Part shown: positions 24,125 through 31,671 of the stretch, piece by piece
How the letters are laid out: every line of letters begins with the position of its first letter
Position numbering within the stretch: the first letter of the stretch is position 1
Assembly (NCBI GenBank): GCA_034003745.1
Contig: JAVEYA010000018.1
Span: 1-34,943, forward strand
Length of the DNA: 34,943 bases
Direction of reading: 5' to 3'
Source: JAVEYA01 sp034003745
GTDB taxonomy: Bacteria > Bacillota > Peptococcia > DRI-13 > PHAD01
Position numbers and translations under genes: made by a program
The notes under the pieces: model-generated
Told to the model about the DNA's origin: nothing
What the model saw: the letters and a program-made list of their open reading frames with translations, nothing else
The model's database searches: none

Positions 24125-25282
24125 CTAATCTTCCAAGGCTTCCTTCAGGATTTCACTCAGTTCCATGACTTTAATCCGCGCCCGCAGCTGCCGCGCGCCG
24201 CCCTGCAGAGTACGCTTACACTGCTGGCAAGTGGTAACGATCACTTCCGCACCGGTATTCAGGGCTTGTTTGACGCGGTTCTGCGCCACTTTACCGCTGA
24301 GGTCGGCATCGCTCATCTCCAGGTTCCCGCCGCCGCCGCAACAGCGCGAATCGTCTTTCTTATATTTCATTTCCTTAAATTCAACCCCCGGAATACGCTT
24401 TAAGACTTCCCGGGGCGCTTCATAAATCCCGCTCTTTCTCCCCAGGTCACAGGGATCATGGTAAGTAATCACGACTTTTTTCTCTTTTGGTTTCAGCTTC
24501 TCATCCGCCAAGAGCTTCGCCAATAATTCACTGCCGTGCACGACCTCATACGACAGCTCTTCCGCCAAAAGCTCCGGATAGTACTCCTTCCACATGTGAT
24601 AACAGGAAGGACAAGTGGTGACAATCTTTTTGATGCCCAAAGCCCTGAGCTTCTCCACGTTCTTCCGGGCAGCCTCCCCGGCTGCTTCCGGCAGTCCGCC
24701 CATCAACACCGGGTAGCCGCAGCAGATTTCCTCCGCTCCCAGCAGGGTGAAATCCACACCCGCCTTGGAAAGAAGCGTAATAAAGGTCTGGGGTATGCTG
24801 TAAGAAGAGGGGTATAGGGTCGGCACACAGCCGGCCAGATAAGCATATTCCGCCGGCTGATTTACCTTAATTCCCTCCGGCTTGGCAGGCATATTTTCCA
24901 GCCAGAGCAGGCGGTTTTCCGGCGCGTCGCCGGTAATATTGCCCACGGTGTTCACACGGCCTTTCACCACGGCCAGGGGACCGTCTGCGCCCTTTTCCTC
25001 CATATACGCCGTGCGCATAGCGGCAATGATCTTTTCCGCTTCCACCCCCGGTGGGCAGAACTTGCTGCAGTTGCCGCAGAGCAGGCACTGATTCATTCTT
25101 TTTAAAAATAATTCACTATATTCTGAAATTCTTCCATCCAAAGCGGCGGCAATCAGTTCCAGGCGTCCCCGGGTAACCATCGGCTCCGTCTTGGCAACCT
25201 TGAAGGTAGGACAATAATATTGACAGTTGCCGCACTTGGAACATTTATTGACCATCTCTTTATATTCCTGGAGCGCTTTCAT
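24125..25282 (-). CDS. glcF: GlcF-like Fe-S protein with two CCG domains
   Basis: A 385-residue Fe-S subunit from ATG 25282, which has GGGGGA 8 bases before it; an earlier in-frame ATG (25303) has none. The N-terminal motifs CSKCGNCQYYC and CLLCGNCSKFC bind two [4Fe-4S] clusters. Two intact CCG motifs follow (C-x34-CC-x35-CPSC and C-x35-CC-x36-CQQC). It matches GlcF of glycolate oxidase and the Fe-S partner of D-lactate dehydrogenases. It starts 29 bases after the GlcD-like gene, the standard pairing. It should take electrons from the flavoprotein and pass them on. Very similar in sequence to the protein at 22416-23627, so a duplication is likely. Confidence 0.9.
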   Translation of the reverse strand: MKALQEYKEMVNKCSKCGNCQYYCPTFKVAKTEPMVTRGRLELIAAALDGRISEYSELFLKRMNQCLLCGNCSKFCPPGVEAEKIIAAMRTAYMEEKGADGPLAVVKGRVNTVGNITGDAPENRLLWLENMPAKPEGIKVNQPAEYAYLAGCVPTLYPSSYSIPQTFITLLSKAGVDFTLLGAEEICCGYPVLMGGLPEAAGEAARKNVEKLRALGIKKIVTTCPSCYHMWKEYYPELLAEELSYEVVHGSELLAKLLADEKLKPKEKKVVITYHDPCDLGRKSGIYEAPREVLKRIPGVEFKEMKYKKDDSRCCGGGGNLEMSDADLSGKVAQNRVKQALNTGAEVIVTTCQQCKRTLQGGARQLRARIKVMELSEILKEALED

Positions 25283-25311
25283 GCATTTTCCCCCATTCTT
25301 CATATTGACAA

Positions 25312-26706
25312 TCAGACAGCGGTCATTTTGCCGGGATTGAGAATTCCGTCCGGATCCAGGGCCGTTTTGATCTTATGCAAGATCGCCACACCTGCTTCGC
25401 CGAATTCCCATTCCAGGTATCTGGCCTTGGCCAGGCCGATGCCATGCTCGCCGGACAAAGTTCCTCCCAACTCCAGGGCCGCTTGAAAAATCTCATCCAC
25501 AGCATGTTCTACTTTGGCCATTTCCGCTTTGTCCGCTTCATCCGTAAGAATCGTGGGGTGCAAATTGCCGTCCCCGGCGTGACCGAAGGTGCCGATGGTC
25601 AAATCATACTTGGCTGCTATTTCTTTTAAGGCTAAAATCATTTCCGGGACTTTGCTGCGCGGCACGGTGGCATCTTCCAAAATCGTGGTCGGCTTTATGC
25701 GGACCAGCGCCGGCAGAGCCGCCCGGCGGGCCGCCCAGATAGCGTCTCGTTCCGCATCATCTTTGGCTACGCGGATCTCCGTGGCCATATTTTCTTTTAA
25801 GATCTCTTCCACGATGCCCGCTTCTTTTTCCGCCGCTTCCTTGATCCCGTCCAGTTCTATCAGGAGGACCGCTTCCGCTTCCAGGGGCAGGCCCACTTTG
25901 GCATAATTTTCAACCGTCCGGATCGTAAACTTATCCATGATTTCCAAGGTCGCCGGGATGACTTTGTGGGCGATGATATCATGGATCGCCTGAGCCGCTT
26001 TATCCAGGTCATCAAATACCGCCAGCATCGACCTGCGGTATTCGGGAATCGGGATCAGCTTAACGGTTAGCTCGGTGATAATCCCCAGAGTGCCTTCAGA
26101 ACCCACCAGAAGCGAAACCATATCATAGCCGCTCACATTCTTCACCGTTTTGCCGCCGAAGCGGGCGATGCTGCCGTCGGCAAAAACCGCCTCCAGGCCG
26201 ATAACATAGTTTTTGGTCACACCATATTTAAGACCTCTTAAGCCGCCGGAATTCTCCGCGGCCGAACCGCCCATGGTGGCGGTATTGACTGTCCCGGGGT
26301 CGGGCGGATACATTAAGCCGTAAGGTTCCAGGACTTCCAGCAATTCATAGATTACTACTCCCGGCTCTACGGTAGCGGTAAGGTTCTCCGCGTCCACCTC
26401 CAGAATCTTGTTCATTTTCAGCAGGGACAGGACGATGCCGTTGGCTACCGGTAATGCGCCTCCGGTTAGATTGGTCCCGCCGCCGCGGGTGTACAGTGGA
26501 ATCTTATGCGCTGCCGCCAGTTGCACCAGCTTCGAGATCTGCTCCTTGCTCTGTGCACATACCACTATTTCCGGCATGTGCTTGGACAGACCCGGCGCCG
26601 CGTCAAAGGCGTAGCACATTAAGTCCTCCTGCTCCGTCAGGACATTTTCCGCCCCGACAATTTGGGTAATCTCTTCTTTTACGCTTGGACTGATTTTTAA
26701 ATCCAT
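25312..26706 (-). CDS. glcD: GlcD-like FAD-linked 2-hydroxyacid dehydrogenase
   Basis: A 464-residue flavoprotein of the FAD_binding_4/VAO (PCMH-fold) family. The FAD region shows YTRGGGTNLTGGALP, PPDPGTVNTATMGGSAAENSGG and SEGTLGIITE. The C-terminal domain has FGHAGDGNLHP with metal-binding histidines and GEHGIG. GlcD (glycolate), D-lactate dehydrogenase and 2-hydroxyglutarate dehydrogenase share these, so the exact hydroxyacid cannot be read. No signal peptide; cytoplasmic. ATG 26706 follows AGGAGGGGG. It is 15 bases after a FadR-type regulator and leads the catalytic genes of the cluster. Confidence 0.92.
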   Translation of the reverse strand: MDLKISPSVKEEITQIVGAENVLTEQEDLMCYAFDAAPGLSKHMPEIVVCAQSKEQISKLVQLAAAHKIPLYTRGGGTNLTGGALPVANGIVLSLLKMNKILEVDAENLTATVEPGVVIYELLEVLEPYGLMYPPDPGTVNTATMGGSAAENSGGLRGLKYGVTKNYVIGLEAVFADGSIARFGGKTVKNVSGYDMVSLLVGSEGTLGIITELTVKLIPIPEYRRSMLAVFDDLDKAAQAIHDIIAHKVIPATLEIMDKFTIRTVENYAKVGLPLEAEAVLLIELDGIKEAAEKEAGIVEEILKENMATEIRVAKDDAERDAIWAARRAALPALVRIKPTTILEDATVPRSKVPEMILALKEIAAKYDLTIGTFGHAGDGNLHPTILTDEADKAEMAKVEHAVDEIFQAALELGGTLSGEHGIGLAKARYLEWEFGEAGVAILHKIKTALDPDGILNPGKMTAV

Positions 26707-26721
26707 CTTCCCCCTCCTTTT

Positions 26722-27432
26722 TTATATATCGTGCTTTTCCTGATAGACCCTGTGTACGGCACTGATAATATCCTCCAAATGGTATTGCATGACACGCCTC
26801 GCTTCATCCTTATCTCCGGCAATGATGGCGTTCATAATATAGAAATGGCATTTCTTAATCATGTCATCTTGTCCGGGCATTCTGACCACGTCTTGATACC
26901 CGTCAATAATCAAATCCCGGGTGGTATAGAGCATCTCCGCCAAATATTTATTCTGAGCGGCTTCCGCGATGGTCATATGATACTCAAAATCCGCCTTCAG
27001 AAAAGCTTCCGGATCATTCTTAAAGCGTAGGGTATCATAAAAAGCCGACCGGATCAGCTCTCTGTGTTCCTCGGTTGCCCGCTCCGCCGCCAGGGTACAG
27101 ATTTCAACCTCCAGGAGCTTTCTGGCTTCCGTCAGCTCCAGAATGCTGTATTTTTTCAAGAGATTCTTAATCCTGAAATCGGACAGTTTCTCCATATCTT
27201 CTTTCAGATACATACCGTCGCCCATTCTGACGTCAATGAGGCCCATGGTTCTGAGCGAGCGCATAGCCTCCCGGATGGAAGGGCGGCTGACCGTCAGCGC
27301 TTCCGCCAAATCTCTCTCCGAAGGCAGTTTCTGCCCGGGAGCTATATTCCCTTGAGAAATCATTTCAAAGATTTGCTTGATAATTGAATCAGATAAAGTA
27401 GATTTTTTGATTTGTTTGAAGTTGAGCTCCAT
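26722..27432 (-). CDS. FadR-subfamily GntR regulator (LldR/GlcC-like)
   Basis: A 236-residue GntR regulator. The N-terminal winged HTH contains GQKLPSERDLAEALTVSRPS; the C-terminal all-helical FCD domain has the acidic/His ligand set that binds a metal and small carboxylates (for example FEYHMTIAEAAQN and a later HFYIMNAI). LldR, GlcC and PdhR belong here and respond to lactate, glycolate or pyruvate. First gene of the hydroxyacid cluster; ATG 27432 follows GAAGGG. A perfect FCD-type operator lies about 95 bases upstream, so autoregulation and control of the whole cluster by its substrate or product is likely. Confidence 0.9.
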   Translation of the reverse strand: MELNFKQIKKSTLSDSIIKQIFEMISQGNIAPGQKLPSERDLAEALTVSRPSIREAMRSLRTMGLIDVRMGDGMYLKEDMEKLSDFRIKNLLKKYSILELTEARKLLEVEICTLAAERATEEHRELIRSAFYDTLRFKNDPEAFLKADFEYHMTIAEAAQNKYLAEMLYTTRDLIIDGYQDVVRMPGQDDMIKKCHFYIMNAIIAGDKDEARRVMQYHLEDIISAVHRVYQEKHDI

Positions 27433-27524
27433 TCGGTTTCCCTTCTTTCAACTTTTCGACAATTGACAATTTTCTAATTTCTCAATCGATAAAAGGCCTT
27501 TTTATCTGCTATTTTAATCAATAT

Positions 27525-27535
27525 TGGTCTGACCA
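27525..27535. promoter_or_regulatory. GntR/FadR-type operator TGGT-N3-ACCA
   Basis: TGGTCTGACCA is a perfect match to the TGGT-N3-ACCA half-site pair of FCD-domain GntR regulators (PdhR, LldR, GlcC types). It is 93 bases upstream of the GntR-gene start, in the gap between the divergent gntR and zinc-ribbon genes. A further TTTACCAGT lies a few bases to the right. I could not place the cluster's -35/-10 with confidence. Confidence 0.7.
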
Positions 27536-27655
27536 CTTTACCAGTATTTATTCTATATGAAAAATAATATACCTGCTTGCTCTTTAAAATTTTTATATTT
27601 TTTTCTGAACCCCTTCAGCGAAGCGCCCTTCAATCCAGTATCTGTTAAAAGAATA

Positions 27656-27684
27656 TTGCTTTTTTCTGATAATGCTGATATACT
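27656..27684 (+). promoter_or_regulatory. promoter for the zinc-ribbon gene
   Basis: TTGCTT (27656-27661), 17-base spacer, TATACT (27679-27684). A second TATACT is at about 27764, nearer the gene but with a weaker -35. The start site would lie roughly 95 bases upstream of the ATG. Confidence 0.5.
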
Positions 27685-27724
27685 GAATGCACTCGAGTAT
27701 GCTATAGGATACAAACCTCTATTG

Positions 27725-27762
27725 CCGCGTGCCTAGAAAGTTTGGAAGTCCCTTGGCAGCGG
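27725..27762 (+). promoter_or_regulatory. leader hairpin before the zinc-ribbon gene
   Basis: CCGC-g-TGCC-t-AG pairs with CTTGGCAGCGG across a 16-base loop, ending 10 bases before AGGAGGT at 27773-27779. It may modulate translation; there is no T-run, so it is not a terminator. Confidence 0.35.
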
Positions 27763-27787
27763 GTATACTATTTAGGAGGTTTGATAT

Positions 27788-28093
27788 ATGTACAATGACA
27801 AAGTGCTGACTTGCAAGGAATGTGGTGCGGAATTTACCTTCACGGCCTCGGAACAGGAATTCTACAACGAAAAAGGGTTCACCAACGAGCCCGGCCGTTG
27901 CCCGGAATGCCGCTCCGCCAGAAAAGCACAAATGAGGAACAACAGAGGCGGCGGCGGTTACGGCCGTGGCGAACGCGAAATGTTTACCACCACCTGCTCT
28001 GCTTGCGGACAGCCTGCAACCGTTCCCTTTAAACCGACCGGTGACAAGCCTGTTTACTGCAAAGATTGCTACCAGCCCCGCAGCCGTTATTAA
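27788..28093 (+). CDS. double zinc-ribbon protein (zf-trcl / CxxC-CxxC type)
   Basis: A 101-residue protein with two zinc ribbons: Cys9, Cys12, Cys38, Cys41 (CKECG...CPECR; the EQEFYNEKGF stretch is typical of the zf-trcl family) and Cys70, Cys73, Cys91, Cys94 (CSACG...CKDC). A Gly/Arg-rich linker (RGGGGYGRG) between them suggests nucleic-acid contact. Small proteins like this are common in Clostridia; the biochemical role is unknown. Strong ribosome site AGGAGGT, and a monocistronic unit ending in a strong terminator. Confidence 0.88.
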   Translation: MYNDKVLTCKECGAEFTFTASEQEFYNEKGFTNEPGRCPECRSARKAQMRNNRGGGGYGRGEREMFTTTCSACGQPATVPFKPTGDKPVYCKDCYQPRSRY

Positions 28094-28102
28094 GATTTGA
28101 CA

Positions 28103-28140
28103 AAAAAAGCCGCTGTTCCTCAAGGAATAGCGGCTTTTTT
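28103..28140. terminator. bidirectional terminator
   Basis: AAAAGCCGCT-g-TTCCT / AGGAA-t-AGCGGCTTTT stem with T-runs on both strands, placed between the convergent zinc-ribbon gene and the small membrane protein gene. Confidence 0.93.
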
Positions 28141-28167
28141 ATTTGCTATAGCTGCCTTGGGCTTAGC

Positions 28168-28509
28168 CTATTTTCTTCCGGTCTGCCTGATGGCCTCTTC
28201 TCTTTTCTTTTGGGCTTCTTTTTTGCGAGCCAATTTTTCCTGTCGTTCCCTCCGTTTTTCTTCGGCTTCCTTTTGCTTTTGCTTTTGCCGGCTCCAGTGA
28301 GAATACAGCATGGTGATGTTGCCCAGAACAAAAGAAATCAAATAGACCATTCGGATCTGGTTTCGGAAATCTGCAAGCAGGGCCGGGTCTTCCGGCTTCA
28401 GGACCAGATATAAGGCCAAAATACTAATCAGCAAAAAGGCGTTCATGATGAGGGCAATCGCAGTAATCCCCTTTATTTCGGCCAGTTTATCCCACTTAAA
28501 TACCCCCAC
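28168..28509 (-). CDS. small membrane protein with charged coiled tail
   Basis: 113 residues, not recognised. Two hydrophobic segments (about residues 16-38 and 54-70) are followed by a C-terminal tail almost entirely of Lys, Arg, Glu and Gln (about 74-113), which is likely helical and cytoplasmic. Start is GTG at 28509 with AGAGGTG upstream. It begins 3 bases after the CYTH gene ends, so it is probably co-transcribed with it. No function can be assigned. Confidence 0.72.
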   Translation of the reverse strand: MGVFKWDKLAEIKGITAIALIMNAFLLISILALYLVLKPEDPALLADFRNQIRMVYLISFVLGNITMLYSHWSRQKQKQKEAEEKRRERQEKLARKKEAQKKREEAIRQTGRK

Positions 28510-28512
28510 TAC

Positions 28513-29163
28513 TTATACACCTCTTTTAAGTTGCTCTATTCTTCCGGCTAAAACCAGGCCCCGGTGATACTTGCTGCGTTCCTCCGGAAACAGTTCATAG
28601 ATCCCGCGCAAAGTTTCCGCTATTTCCAGGAGGGCGGAAACCTCCCCTTCTTTCAGCTCCAGTTCGATTTCCCGGATCGGTTCACTCTTGTTAGCGGCCA
28701 GGATTTCGCCTTTATCCACCGCCAGCTCAATCAGAGTTTCTTGATAGCGCAAATCCATGCTTTGACGAACAAACCGCGTTCGCGCCGTCTCTATGAGCGT
28801 TTCCTCGCCTAGCGCAACTTGGAGTCTCTCTCCAGCAGGCAGCGCAGAAAAAGGCGTGATATCCGGCGTGGGTTCATTAACCACCACGCTCCATTCGCTG
28901 CGTTCGTGCAGTCCGCCGGAGGAGGCGCCGTCAGCTTTCACCGTGGCGATCCATTCATCCTCCTGCCGGCGAATCCGGTAAGATAACCTTGCGCGTTGCA
29001 GTACGCCGGACGGAGTGTCATAATAGACAGTCTCCAGCAACATTTTCCGTTCGGTCCCGGGAACAAGCATGTCTGTGAGATATTTTTCCCGGACTATTTT
29101 TTCTCCGATGGATTCATCGCTGAAGGCCAGTTTCAGTTCAATTTCCTTAAAAGCACTTGGCAT
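28513..29163 (-). CDS. CYTH-domain protein (triphosphatase-like)
   Basis: A 216-residue single CYTH domain. The signature ExExK is present at residues 7-11 (EIELK). Repeated basic/acidic strands of the triphosphate tunnel follow (for example YYDTPSGVLQRARLSYRIRR, FVRQSMDLRY, EIELELKEG). Members hydrolyse inorganic triphosphate or thiamine triphosphate, or are class IV adenylate cyclases; tripolyphosphatase activity is the commonest. It lacks the CHAD domain sometimes fused. ATG 29163 with GAAGAGGAT; 15 bases from the hbd stop. Confidence 0.88.
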   Translation of the reverse strand: MPSAFKEIELKLAFSDESIGEKIVREKYLTDMLVPGTERKMLLETVYYDTPSGVLQRARLSYRIRRQEDEWIATVKADGASSGGLHERSEWSVVVNEPTPDITPFSALPAGERLQVALGEETLIETARTRFVRQSMDLRYQETLIELAVDKGEILAANKSEPIREIELELKEGEVSALLEIAETLRGIYELFPEERSKYHRGLVLAGRIEQLKRGV

Positions 29164-29178
29164 ACGATATCCTCTTCT

Positions 29179-30018
29179 TTAATATGTATGGAAGCCGCGG
29201 CCGGTCTTGCGCCCCAGATAACCTGCCCGGACCATTTTTCTTAGGAGCGGGCAGGGGCGGTACTTGCTGTCGGCAAATTCCCGATGTAAAGTATCCATAA
29301 CGAAGAGCACTACATCCAGACCGATCAGATCGGCCAACGCCAACGGGCCGATAGGGTGATTGGCTCCCAATTTCATGGCGGCGTCAATATCCTCGGCTGA
29401 GGCCAAACCCTCGGCGTAAACATAAATCGCTTCATTCAGCATGGGGATCAAAATCCGGTTCAGGACAAATCCCGGCGCCTCTTCCACCTCGATAGGGACT
29501 TTACCCAAATCCTCAGCCAGTTTCTTCGTAAAAAGAAAAGTCTCTCCAGCGGTAGCATAGCCCTTGATGACTTCCACAAATTTCATCACCGGAACCGGAT
29601 TGGAAAAATGCATGCCAATCACCTTCTCCGGCCTTTTCGTGACTGCAGCCATCTCGCTGATGCTTAGAGCCGAAGTATTGGTAGCGAGAATAACGCCGGG
29701 CCGGGCTGCCGCATCCAAACGCTTGAAGAGATCTTTTTTCAGCTCCATGATCTCCGAAATACATTCGATGACGAAGTCCGCCTCCACCGCTTGCCCAATG
29801 TCGGTTGTTCCCTGAATCAGGCTCAGCCTCTTGTCCTTTTCTTCCGGGGTGAGTTTGCCTTTTTCCGCCTGCTTGGCCAGATTTTTGGCAATACCGGCAA
29901 TTCCCTTCTCCACAAAATCCTCCCGGACATCCATCAGAAGCGCCTGCATACCCGCATCGGCAATGACCTGAGCGATACCCGAGCCCATCGTGCCGGCGCC
30001 GCAAACCATAATTTTCAC
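29179..30018 (-). CDS. hbd: 3-hydroxybutyryl-CoA dehydrogenase
   Basis: A 279-residue NAD(P)-dependent 3-hydroxyacyl-CoA dehydrogenase, the short monofunctional clostridial type. The Rossmann motif VCGAGTMGSGIAQ (5-17) starts the protein; IGMHFSNPVPVMK carries the active-site His137, and PGFVLNRILIPMLNEAI is typical of the C-terminal helical domain. It interconverts acetoacetyl-CoA and 3-hydroxybutyryl-CoA in butyrate formation or beta-oxidation. No crotonase or thiolase gene is nearby. GTG start at 30018 with GGGGAGGG; an unusual inverted repeat lies about 30 bases upstream. Confidence 0.94.
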   Translation of the reverse strand: MKIMVCGAGTMGSGIAQVIADAGMQALLMDVREDFVEKGIAGIAKNLAKQAEKGKLTPEEKDKRLSLIQGTTDIGQAVEADFVIECISEIMELKKDLFKRLDAAARPGVILATNTSALSISEMAAVTKRPEKVIGMHFSNPVPVMKFVEVIKGYATAGETFLFTKKLAEDLGKVPIEVEEAPGFVLNRILIPMLNEAIYVYAEGLASAEDIDAAMKLGANHPIGPLALADLIGLDVVLFVMDTLHREFADSKYRPCPLLRKMVRAGYLGRKTGRGFHTY

Positions 30019-30049
30019 TGTTATCCCTCCCCAATTCGAGACGTAAAAA

Positions 30050-30109
30050 AAAGCTCTACCTATCCTCTGTCACTATTATACAGCAAGAAAGGATAAATTG
30101 TAGAGCTTT
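30050..30109. repeat. three-tier inverted repeat upstream of hbd
   Basis: AAAGCTCTAC/GTAGAGCTTT (perfect 10), TATCCT/AGGATA (perfect 6) and CTGT/ACAG nested on one axis. On the minus strand the repeat is followed by TTTTTTTTACG, like a terminator, and its loop contains TATAAT, like a -10 box. It could terminate readthrough into hbd, be an operator-promoter, or be a small mobile inverted repeat. Confidence 0.55.
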
Positions 30110-30132
30110 AGGGGGCTATTGGGTATATTTTG

Positions 30133-30173
30133 TGTGTCTACATGATTAGAACTATTCTAAAATTTTAGACACA
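30133..30173. repeat. nested palindromes in the gap upstream of hbd
   Basis: TGTGTCTA/TAGACACA (perfect 8) encloses TAGAA-CTA-TTCTA (perfect 5). A symmetric regulator site is possible. The remaining bases 30174-30379 hold no gene I can support; a 77-codon plus-strand frame there has no family features. Confidence 0.35.
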
Positions 30174-30387
30174 ACATGAAATTTCTCCCTGAGCCTGTCC
30201 GTGACCGGCCCATACTGTCACTGTGATTTGCCGGCAGATTCGTTGTCTGCCTCAACTTATTTCTTCACCTGTCGCTATATATTAGTGCAATTATCATGCC
30301 ATCTTTTTACGGATATAGCAACTTTTCCGTTCAAGCGCTCTGTTATGCGCTTTTTCAGGATATTTACAGCCAGTGGGAGACAAGAAA

Positions 30388-30411
30388 AGAAATGCCTTCC
30401 CAGGCATTTCT
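30388..30411 (-). terminator. rho-independent terminator of the PrcB-like gene
   Basis: AGAAATGCCT-tccc-AGGCATTTCT, a perfect 10-base stem with TTTTCTTG after it on the minus strand. It lies about 30 bases past the stop. Confidence 0.85.
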
Positions 30412-30439
30412 TAAAAAAGTGTACAACTTTCTAGACATA

Positions 30440-31174
30440 TTAGGGAATGGGTTTGATTTCTTGCAGAATCTGCATACCGGTTTCGGTATTAAACTTAATC
30501 TCTACTTTTGTCCCTTCGGCAATTTCCTTTTTCTCCAGTTCCGCTTTGAGAGATTCGCTCAAAAAGAAGGTAGCCGGCGTGCCGCCAATGATAATCTCCA
30601 CTGAATTGGCGTCTGCCAGACCGACAAAGACACCCGTCAACGGTTTCGCTTCGGCAGGTTGGGAATCCGGGGGCGTCACCGCGATGCTGCCCATATCCAA
30701 ATCTACCCTTACCGTAGCGGCTTCCTTATCCGGCAGCCTGAAGAGGATGTGCGGATATGTAAGCGCCTGGGCAACTTGTTCACCGGCTTTGGGTGAAACG
30801 AGCGCGGCATACACGACCAGGATATCGTTATCTATTTTCGCATCCAAAAGAGTAATGCTGTATCCCGCTGTCGGAACTTCTCCCGCGCTAATCAGCACAT
30901 ACTTATAGCCGTCTATATGACTGACCGTATGGGAAAATTGTTCTTTATAGGAAGCTTCGTACCAACTGAGCAAGTCACTATCTGATAGCTTCGCCGGGTC
31001 AATGATTCCCAGTGTGATATTCCCAAACTTCCTGGTTTCGACCTGAATTTCTGTATTATTTCCGGTTTGGCTTCCGGTCTCATTTCCGGCAGGCGCTTCC
31101 TTTTTACCGCAGGCCGCAAACAACAAGCATACCGCCAGAAAAAAAGCCAGCCCTACAATCATCTTTTTGCGCAT
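30440..31174 (-). CDS. PrcB-domain lipoprotein
   Basis: A 244-residue lipoprotein: charged N-terminus, hydrophobic core and lipobox FAAC with Cys22 lipidated. A Gly/Asn/Thr linker follows. The middle region (GYKYVLISAGEVPTAGYS onward to ALTYPHILFRLP) matches the PrcB C-terminal domain, named from the dentilisin protease complex of Treponema. The last 70 residues look like a small beta domain. Protein-binding or protease-regulating at the outer membrane face is a guess; no protease is adjacent. ATG 31174 follows GGAGGTG. Confidence 0.78.
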   Translation of the reverse strand: MRKKMIVGLAFFLAVCLLFAACGKKEAPAGNETGSQTGNNTEIQVETRKFGNITLGIIDPAKLSDSDLLSWYEASYKEQFSHTVSHIDGYKYVLISAGEVPTAGYSITLLDAKIDNDILVVYAALVSPKAGEQVAQALTYPHILFRLPDKEAATVRVDLDMGSIAVTPPDSQPAEAKPLTGVFVGLADANSVEIIIGGTPATFFLSESLKAELEKKEIAEGTKVEIKFNTETGMQILQEIKPIP

Positions 31175-31356
31175 ATCGCACCTCCATTATCTAAGCGCTG
31201 TTGTAACAATTATACATCGGGCTGCCAAAACCCTGCTTATTTTTCTGCCGGATCCGGAGTAATTTATGGTAATTAAGAAATTAGTCATTGTAATATAGAA
31301 ATATTTGGTTTATGATTACTTTTAACGGGATCATTCAAAGTGAGGTGTCCGGTCAT

Positions 31357-31662
31357 ATGTTGTTGTCAATGAAAGGAAAAGATAAGAAAGTTCTTGAAGA
31401 TAAAGCCGAATTATTAAAAGCGCTGGCTCACCCGGTCCGTTTATGCATCGTCAGGAATTTAATTGAGGCGGGAGGCTGCAATGTCACTAAGATTCAAGGC
31501 TGCCTGTCCATGCCCCAATCCACTATATCTCAACATCTGAGCAAATTAAAAGCCCACGGCATCGTGGAAGGAAAACGTTCGGGTACTGAAATTACATACT
31601 ATACCGTTCATCCGGATGCAATCAGCATTGTGAAAAGCATCATCCCCCTCAAGGATAAATAA
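31357..31662 (+). CDS. ArsR-family transcriptional regulator
   Basis: Start chosen at ATG 31357 because GAGGTG lies 9 bases before it; a frame from 31312 would add 15 residues with no ribosome site. The 101-residue product has an ArsR winged HTH (LAHPVRLCIVRNL, MPQSTISQHLSKLKAHGIVEGKRSG). It lacks the classic ELCVCD metal box. Three cysteines near the HTH (in RLCIV, GGCNV and QGCLS) could make it thiol- or redox-responsive, but this is speculative. It stands alone, so the target is unknown; it ends in a strong terminator. Confidence 0.87.
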   Translation: MLLSMKGKDKKVLEDKAELLKALAHPVRLCIVRNLIEAGGCNVTKIQGCLSMPQSTISQHLSKLKAHGIVEGKRSGTEITYYTVHPDAISIVKSIIPLKDK

Positions 31663-31671
31663 TTCTTCAAG

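Noticed and set aside
30201..30434. 77-codon plus-strand frame in the hbd upstream gap
   Set aside because: No ribosome site, overlaps a terminator and has no family features.
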